Shown here: piece after piece, positions 1 to 5,018 of the stretch
Numbering within the stretch: the first letter of the stretch is position 1
Layout of the letters: each line of letters opens with the position of its first letter
Assembly (NCBI GenBank): GCA_030598425.1
Contig: JAUVPY010000257.1
Coordinates: 1 to 5,018 of the forward strand
DNA length: 5,018 nt
Direction: 5' to 3'
Source: Anaerolineae bacterium
Lineage (GTDB): Bacteria; Chloroflexota; Anaerolineae; 4572-78; NAK82
The notes under the pieces: model-generated
The model's database searches: none
Told to the model about the DNA's origin: nothing
The model's input: only the letters and a program-made list of their open reading frames with translations
Program-made: the position numbers and the translations under genes

Positions 1-537
1 CAGACTCTGTCACGCGGCATGCGGCAGCGGCTCTGTCTGGCCCACGCGCTGGTACACGATCCGCAGGTGTTGTTACTGGACGAACCGGCCTCTGGCCTGG
101 ACCCACGCGCCCGCATAGAGATGCGCGAGCTACTGCGCGAACTGGGCGCGATGGGCAAGACCATCGTCGTTAGCTCACACATCCTTATGGAACTGGCCGA
201 GCTGTGCGACTCTGTGGGCATTATCGAGAAAGGGCGACTGGTGGCCAGCGGCCGGCTGGACGATATCACGCGCCAGGTAAAACAAGAACGTACCCTGCGC
301 CTTAAGGTAATCTCCGACCAAAGCCAGGCGGAAGCGGCCCTGCGCGATCAGCCCGGCGTCGGCCAGGTCTTTGAGGTCAACGGCTATCTCGAAGTCGAAT
401 TCTCAGGGGATGACGAGGCGGCGGCGGGCTTACTGGCAACCCTGGTGGCACACGGCATCAGAATCGCCTCCTTCAGCGAGATTTCCGGCGACCTGGAAGA
501 GGTCTTTTTGCGCCTGACCAAGGGGGAGGTGGCCTAG
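1..537 (+). CDS. ABC transporter ATP-binding protein, 3' part (5' end outside window)
   Basis: This is the C-terminal 178 residues of an ABC ATPase that hydrolyses ATP in the cytoplasm to drive the membrane partner encoded next. The frame is open from base 1, so the gene continues upstream; the ATG at 19 lies inside the ABC signature and is not the start. Visible motifs are the signature LSRGMRQR (bases 7-30), Walker B VLLLDEP (67-87), the D-loop SGLDP just after it, and the switch histidine in SSHI (codon 178-180). Walker A and the Q-loop would lie upstream. After about residue 95 there is a C-terminal extension of some 80 residues, as in NatA/CcmA-like ATPases paired with ABC-2 permeases. 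The stop is immediately followed by the permease ATG, indicating translational coupling. The substrate cannot be told; a multidrug, Na+ or polymer exporter are all possible. Confidence 0.96.
   Translation, partial: QTLSRGMRQRLCLAHALVHDPQVLLLDEPASGLDPRARIEMRELLRELGAMGKTIVVSSHILMELAELCDSVGIIEKGRLVASGRLDDITRQVKQERTLRLKVISDQSQAEAALRDQPGVGQVFEVNGYLEVEFSGDDEAAAGLLATLVAHGIRIASFSEISGDLEEVFLRLTKGEVA
525..530 (+). promoter_or_regulatory. Ribosome binding site of the ABC permease gene
   Basis: GGAGGT lies within the last codons of the ATPase gene, 7 bases before the ATG at 538. It is a near-perfect Shine-Dalgarno sequence at ideal spacing and fixes the permease start. Its position inside the upstream gene fits coupled expression of the two subunits. 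Confidence 0.85.
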
Positions 538-2154
538 ATGTGGCCCAAACCACGGTTAGGGATCAATCCTATCATCGTCAAGGAACTCCGTTCCCGGATG
601 CGAGGGGCACGCGCGTTTGCGATGTTGACCGGTATGCTGCTACTATTGGGGGCTGTCAGCTACGCCCTATACCGTATCGTGCTGGCCACAGCTAGCTACT
701 CACCCTCCCCGCTCAGCCCACAGATCGGCCAGACGCTATTTACCGGCCTGGCCTTCCTGGAACTGATGATGGTCTGTTTCGTCGCGCCAGCGGTAACGGC
801 TGGGGCCATCAGTGGCGAGCGGGAAAAGCTGACCTACGAAATGCTGCTGGCCACACCTCTGCGCCCGGCTAGCATCCTGTGGGGCAAGCTCGTCTCGGGT
901 TTGAGCTACGTTTTCCTTCTCATTTTTGCTGCCATTCCCATGGCCAGCCTGGTTTTTATCTTCGGTGGCGTCACGCCTCGCGATATGGTCAAGACATGGG
1001 TGATTCTCATGTCTGTGGCAGTAACATTCGGCGTGATTGGTATATTTATGTCAACTTGGTTGGGACGCACCGCCCGGGCTACGGTGCTCAGCTATCTGGT
1101 CGTCCTCGCCCTGCTGATCGGGCCACTGTTTTTCTATATCCTCGTTGGCGTGCTTCAGGGGGGAGAGCCTCCGCGCTGGATCCTGGTGCCCAACCCAATG
1201 AGCGCGCTTTTCTCGGCCCTGACTCCAGCAGCGACCGTTGATTCGGCTTCCGGCATCTTCTGGGGGCTGGGAATGGCCCTGGGCGGCAACCTGAGCGTAT
1301 TAACCGGGTCCGGTGGAGGGGCTGGAACTCCCAGACCCCTTTATCATTATACGCTGCCCCTCTACAGTGCGATAAGCTTAGCGCTTTATCTGCTGGCAAC
1401 TCGGCTGATCCAGCCAACCCGCCGATGGCGCGTGAGCCGGAAAGAGGCAGCCGCCGCGGTGGTCTTGCTTCTGGCCTTGGGGGGCGTAGTGGCGCTTGCA
1501 TTCGCGTTCACTGCCGATCGCTATGTCACGGTAGGCGCCTTGCCTACACCGACGCCTGCCGTGGCTCCACAACGAGTCATGGTTGAGCGGGAAGTGGTCG
1601 TGGCGGCCCAGGTCGAACCAACCCAGACCCCGACACCGGCTCCCATCGATCCACCGCAAGCCATCTCGCCACCTCCAACGCCTTCGTCAACCCTCTCCGA
1701 GGACCATCAAGCCGCCATTTACGCGGCGGTGGTGCGGCAGCTTTCCACAGTGGACCACACCTTTGGCTCCGAACCGCCCAACTTCCCGGTCGTCTACCTG
1801 GTTCGAACCACCGACGACAGCGTGGGCGACCCCGACACCCCCCAGGCTGAGCCTCAAATTGTGCCCGATCCGACACAGATGGAGATCGTCAACGGACTCG
1901 ATGACCTGCCCGCCGAGTTTATGTGGGTAAACAATGCCGACGAGGTTCCCCGTGAGGATCAGACCGACACCGTGCAAGGTGGCGGGGCCATCATCACCCT
2001 GGGGAATGTTCATTTCCAAGGGGAGGGCAAAGCCCTGGTTTCGGTCCAGCTCTTCTTTTCCATGCTGGGGGCCACTGGTAAGACATACATCCTGGAGCAA
2101 CTGGATGGTGAATGGCAAGTAACAGGAGATACAGGCGTCCAATGGATGAGTTAG
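538..2154 (+). CDS. ABC-2 type permease with fused extracytoplasmic C-terminal domain
   Basis: This 538-residue protein is the membrane subunit partnering the ATPase before it. The N-terminus has the NPIIVKELRSRMRG motif typical of ABC-2 permeases. Hydrophobic segments lie near residues 27-50, 66-90, 115-143, 152-174, 181-206, 271-290 and 303-324. Basic stretches fall on the cytoplasmic side: SGEREK (92-97) in the conserved ABC-2 coupling region, GRTAR (176-180), and RRWRVSRKE (296-303). By the positive-inside rule this gives seven crossings with the C-terminus outside. A Pro/Thr-rich linker (about 336-387, with TPTP runs) leads to a domain at 388-538 that ends in GEWQVTGDTGVQW. I recall similar sequences as hypothetical proteins in Chloroflexota but know no function. 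Standard ABC-2 permeases have about six segments and lack this tail. A weakly hydrophobic stretch at 236-256 leaves the topology slightly uncertain. Confidence 0.92.
   Translation: MWPKPRLGINPIIVKELRSRMRGARAFAMLTGMLLLLGAVSYALYRIVLATASYSPSPLSPQIGQTLFTGLAFLELMMVCFVAPAVTAGAISGEREKLTYEMLLATPLRPASILWGKLVSGLSYVFLLIFAAIPMASLVFIFGGVTPRDMVKTWVILMSVAVTFGVIGIFMSTWLGRTARATVLSYLVVLALLIGPLFFYILVGVLQGGEPPRWILVPNPMSALFSALTPAATVDSASGIFWGLGMALGGNLSVLTGSGGGAGTPRPLYHYTLPLYSAISLALYLLATRLIQPTRRWRVSRKEAAAAVVLLLALGGVVALAFAFTADRYVTVGALPTPTPAVAPQRVMVEREVVVAAQVEPTQTPTPAPIDPPQAISPPPTPSSTLSEDHQAAIYAAVVRQLSTVDHTFGSEPPNFPVVYLVRTTDDSVGDPDTPQAEPQIVPDPTQMEIVNGLDDLPAEFMWVNNADEVPREDQTDTVQGGGAIITLGNVHFQGEGKALVSVQLFFSMLGATGKTYILEQLDGEWQVTGDTGVQWMS
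2124..2128 (+). promoter_or_regulatory. Possible ribosome binding site of the coiled-coil gene
   Basis: AGGAG lies inside the end of the permease gene, 13 bases before the ATG at 2142. The spacing is long, so initiation may lean on coupling with termination at 2154. An in-frame ATG at 2112 would add ten residues (MASNRRYRRP) but has a poorer upstream site, and the sequence from 2142 (MDELGSELRPYQ) looks like a natural start. Confidence 0.5.
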
Positions 2155-3854
2155 GGAGCGAACTACGGCCATATCAGGCGCACTTCGGCGGCCGCCTGCG
2201 TCTGCGCGACGGATGGCTATTAGCAACTCGTACTTTGTGGATCGCTTGCCTGGCTGGGGTGCTGATCCAAATCGCCGGGCGGGTCCAGCCGCTGGAGCGT
2301 CTTTGGCTCTGGACGCTGGCCCCACTGATGGCCTGGGCCGTGATCGTGCTGGGTATCGCGCTCATTAATCCTCTCCCCCCTATGCGGGTCGCCCGTCGCG
2401 TTGATGCCGAGCTGGGCCTGAAGGAGCGATTAGCAACAGCGTTTTTGTTGGAAGGCTGGAAGACTGGAAGACTGGAAGATTGGAAGATTGGATGGCTGGA
2501 TGGCTGGATGGTTGGAAGATTGGAAAGCCAGGAGACACGTTCAAATCAACCAATTTTCCAGTCTTCCAGCCTTCCAATCTTCCAACCTTCCCTCGTGGCG
2601 CTTCAGCGACAAGACGCGCTTGCCACCGCGGGGACCATAGACCCACGTCGCGCCTTTCCTATGCGCTGGCTGCGAGGGCCGTTGCTGCTGGCGGCAGCGT
2701 TGGCTGCGGCGGTAGTTCTCCTGGCCGTGCTTCCCAACTCGATGGACGCCGTAGTGGCTGAACGGGCGGCCGTGGCTCAAGCCCTCGAGGAGCAAGCTGA
2801 ACAGATAGAGGGGTTGCGTGCGGAGATCGAGAACGCCCAAGAGTTAACGCCTGAGGCGCGCGAGGAGTTGCTGCGCCAACTGGCCGAGTTGGCAGAACGA
2901 CTACGCGGCAATCCGGGTGATCGCGAGGAGGCACTGGCTGATCTCTCCAAAGCGGAAGAAGCCCTGCGCCAGAAACTAGATCCTAATAGCGACGCCCGTC
3001 AGGCTGCCCTGGAGGGCCTGGCCGCGCAGGTCCAGGCCCTGGCTGAGGACGAGACTGGTGAGAAGGCAGATCTCTCAGACGTCGCCGAGGCGCTGGAAGA
3101 GCTGGCGGAGCAACTGGCCGAAATGGACGTCGCCGAACGTGAGACGCTGGCCAGGTCACTGGCGCAGGCGGCTGCCCGCACCGCACAAGCGGGTGATGAA
3201 AGCCTGGCGCAGGCACTGGCCGGGTTGGCCCAGGGGATCCAATCTGGCGACACCGAAGCCGCCGCTCGGGCAGCTCAGACGACTGCTGAGGCCCTGGCCC
3301 GCGCCGAGGGTGAGTTGGCCAACCAGGCCGCGCTGCGACAGGCGCTGGCTGAACTGCAAGATGGGCGCCAGGCGATCGCCCAGGCGGGCCAGGATCAAGC
3401 GCTGGCGCAGGGTCAAGGTCAAGCACAGAGCCAAGGTCAAGGGCAGAGTCAGGGTCAGGGTCCTGGACCTGGGGGAGGCCAACCCGGAGGCGGCGGGGGC
3501 ACCCAGGCCGACACCTTGCCCCCAGGCAGCAGTACGGGCCAGGCCGACCGGCCCCAGGGAGCAGACCAACCGGGTGCCCTAGGGGAATTGGATCAACAGG
3601 TCTACGTGCCGTGGGAGCGCGGCCAGAGAAGTGGCGACGAACTCTTCATCTCGGGCCAGGAGACGGGTCAAGGAGAAACCGAGGTCCGCGAGCAAACGGA
3701 TCCTTTGCCCGGCATCCCTGACCAGGCGCTGATACCCTACTATGAGGTTTACTACGAGTACCTGGACGCCGCCAATCAGGCCATAGAGCGTAGTTACATT
3801 CCATCGGGCTTGGAAGATTACGTGCGGGAGTACTTCTCGCGGCTGGAGCCGTAA
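2142..3854 (+). CDS. MoxR-associated membrane coiled-coil protein (DUF4175-like), with an in-frame repeat insertion
   Basis: From the ATG at 2142 this is a 570-residue protein overlapping the permease by 13 bases. Two hydrophobic segments (about 26-46 and 54-76) are followed by a basic cytoplasmic loop, a third segment (178-198), and a long Ala/Glu/Leu/Gln-rich coiled coil (about 202-410) predicted outside the membrane. A Gln/Gly-rich linker (414-466) leads to a C-terminal region (480-570) containing VYVPWERG, IPYYEVYYEYLDAA and YIPSGLEDYVREYFS. That tail resembles proteins encoded beside MoxR/DUF58 genes, which is the main basis of the call; the DUF4175 link is from architecture only. Residues 103-150 come from an octamer inverted repeat, splitting what looks like ERLATA(F/L)L from LVALQRQDALA in the cytoplasmic loop. 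The frame is intact, so a product can be made, but effects of the insert are unknown. Function is otherwise unknown, probably structural or partner-binding in a MoxR system. Confidence 0.88.
   Translation: MDELGSELRPYQAHFGGRLRLRDGWLLATRTLWIACLAGVLIQIAGRVQPLERLWLWTLAPLMAWAVIVLGIALINPLPPMRVARRVDAELGLKERLATAFLLEGWKTGRLEDWKIGWLDGWMVGRLESQETRSNQPIFQSSSLPIFQPSLVALQRQDALATAGTIDPRRAFPMRWLRGPLLLAAALAAAVVLLAVLPNSMDAVVAERAAVAQALEEQAEQIEGLRAEIENAQELTPEAREELLRQLAELAERLRGNPGDREEALADLSKAEEALRQKLDPNSDARQAALEGLAAQVQALAEDETGEKADLSDVAEALEELAEQLAEMDVAERETLARSLAQAAARTAQAGDESLAQALAGLAQGIQSGDTEAAARAAQTTAEALARAEGELANQAALRQALAELQDGRQAIAQAGQDQALAQGQGQAQSQGQGQSQGQGPGPGGGQPGGGGGTQADTLPPGSSTGQADRPQGADQPGALGELDQQVYVPWERGQRSGDELFISGQETGQGETEVREQTDPLPGIPDQALIPYYEVYYEYLDAANQAIERSYIPSGLEDYVREYFSRLEP
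2448..2591 (+). repeat. Octamer inverted repeat, copy A, inside a coding sequence
   Basis: The left arm (2448-2527) is ten tandem 8-base units of the form YTGGAWGR: GGAAG-type units first, then three GGATGG units, then GGAAG types again. A 22-base centre (2528-2549) separates it from a right arm (2550-2591) of complementary units (RYCTTCCA type). Bases 2448-2469 and 2556-2577 are perfect reverse complements over 22 bases, and an inner register (GGTTGGAAGATTGGAAA against the right arm start) can also pair with only G-U wobbles. The span is 144 bases, exactly 48 codons, beginning and ending on codon boundaries of the host gene. The left arm encodes LEGWKTGR/LEDWKIGW/LDGWMVGR, and the right arm encodes NQPIFQSSSLPIFQPS. 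Confidence 0.93.
3406..3480 (+). repeat. Gln-Gly coding repeat in the coiled-coil gene
   Basis: A run of short CAGGGTCAAGGT-like units encodes QGQGQAQSQGQGQSQGQG and passes into a Gly/Pro-rich stretch. It forms a flexible low-complexity linker between the coiled coil and the conserved C-terminal region. The 6-base period and codon alternation (CAA/CAG, GGT/GGC) suggest growth by slippage, so its length probably varies between strains. Confidence 0.75.
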
Positions 3855-3857
3855 ACG

Positions 3858-3940
3858 TGGAAGGTTGGAAGGCTGGAAGATTGGGCGTCGTTATGCACCA
3901 ACCTTCCAGCCTTCCAGCCTTCCAATCTTCCAACCTCCCA
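3858..3940 (+). repeat. Octamer inverted repeat, copy B, intergenic hairpin before moxR
   Basis: This fills most of the 110-base gap between the coiled-coil stop (3854) and the moxR start (3965). The left arm is 3858-3884, the loop 3885-3897 (13 bases), and the right arm 3898-3940. Bases 3858-3884 can pair with 3898-3924 over 27 positions, with one G-U wobble and one A-C mismatch; the right arm extends two octamers further. No T-run follows, so it is not a classical intrinsic terminator. As RNA it would form a very stable hairpin ending 8 bases before the moxR ribosome binding site at 3949, and could affect mRNA decay, processing or read-through into moxR. Confidence 0.92.
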
Positions 3941-3948
3941 GTATCTAC

Positions 3949-3954
3949 AGGAGA
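3949..3954 (+). promoter_or_regulatory. Ribosome binding site of the MoxR gene
   Basis: AGGAGA lies 10 bases before the ATG at 3965. It decides the start: the frame stays open upstream to a GTG at 3857, but those 36 codons are only the translated repeat copy B plus a short spacer and match nothing expected in MoxR proteins. Confidence 0.8.
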
Positions 3955-3964
3955 CAAACCTGCT

Positions 3965-4957
<993 letters not shown>

Positions 4958-4959
4958 TC

Positions 4960-5018
4960 TTGGAAGACTGGAAGGTTGGAAGATTGGATGGATGGATGGT
5001 TGGATGATTGGATGGCTC
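4960..5018 (+). repeat. Octamer repeat, copy C, left arm (cut by window end)
   Basis: Starting two bases after the moxR stop there are seven consecutive 8-base units: ttggaaga, ctggaagg, ttggaaga, ttggatgg, atggatgg, ttggatga and ttggatgg, then ctc at the edge. As in copy A, GGAAG-type units come first and GGATGG-type units follow. No complementary right arm is visible; it is expected beyond the window if this copy has the same design as A and B. Confidence 0.88.

Noticed and set aside
1088..1501. Long open frame on the minus strand inside the permease gene
   Set aside because: It lies opposite a clear membrane protein, gives an Arg/Pro-rich composition typical of antisense shadows in GC-rich DNA, and has no recognisable motif.
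1687..2325. 212-codon minus-strand open frame spanning the permease/coiled-coil junction
   Set aside because: It is antisense to two well-supported genes, its composition is shadow-like, and no ribosome binding site or family resemblance was seen.
2448..2591. CRISPR array
   Set aside because: The units are 8 bases long and contiguous, with no unique spacers, and the arms are inverted to each other.
3858..3940. Intrinsic transcription terminator
   Set aside because: The stem is strong, but no T-run follows the right arm and a close ribosome binding site and gene follow in the same direction.

Overview
The window is a densely packed, one-directional (+ strand) gene run from a moderately GC-rich bacterium. 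Its content suggests a member of the Chloroflexota, perhaps Anaerolineae-like. The reasons are the style of the ABC-2 permease with a TPTP-rich linker and an extracytoplasmic C-terminal domain, the MoxR-linked membrane coiled-coil protein, and dispersed TGGAAG-type octamer repeats like those I recall from Chloroflexota genomes. This assignment is from memory and is not proven by the sequence.

Layout. 1-537: the 3' part of an ABC transporter ATPase, cut by the window edge just upstream of its signature motif. 538-2154: its partner ABC-2 permease, starting at the base after the ATPase stop, with seven predicted membrane segments, a Pro/Thr linker and an extracytoplasmic C-terminal domain. 2142-3854: a three-pass membrane protein with a long Ala/Glu/Leu coiled coil and a Gln/Gly-rich linker, overlapping the permease by 13 bases. 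3855-3964: a 110-base gap filled mostly by an inverted repeat. 3965-4957: a complete MoxR-family AAA+ ATPase. 4960-5018: the start of another repeat array, cut by the window end.

How the genes may work together. The ABC pair probably exports or extrudes an unknown substrate. MoxR ATPases usually sit beside DUF58/VWA, transglutaminase-like and membrane coiled-coil proteins and act as chaperone-like AAA+ machines at the membrane. The coiled-coil protein here is probably such a partner, and a DUF58 gene would be expected just past the window. The tight spacing suggests one transcript from at least the ATPase to the coiled-coil gene, and possibly through moxR.

The most notable structure is a family of 8-base-period repeats (consensus YTGGAWGR and its complement) present three times. 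Copy A (2448-2591) lies in frame inside the coiled-coil gene and adds 48 residues. Copy B (3858-3940) is an intergenic hairpin before moxR. Copy C (4960 to the window end) follows the moxR stop. Copies A and B have converging arms and share a 26-base identical stretch. The repeat is almost free of stop codons in every frame on both strands, which may explain how it survives inside a gene.
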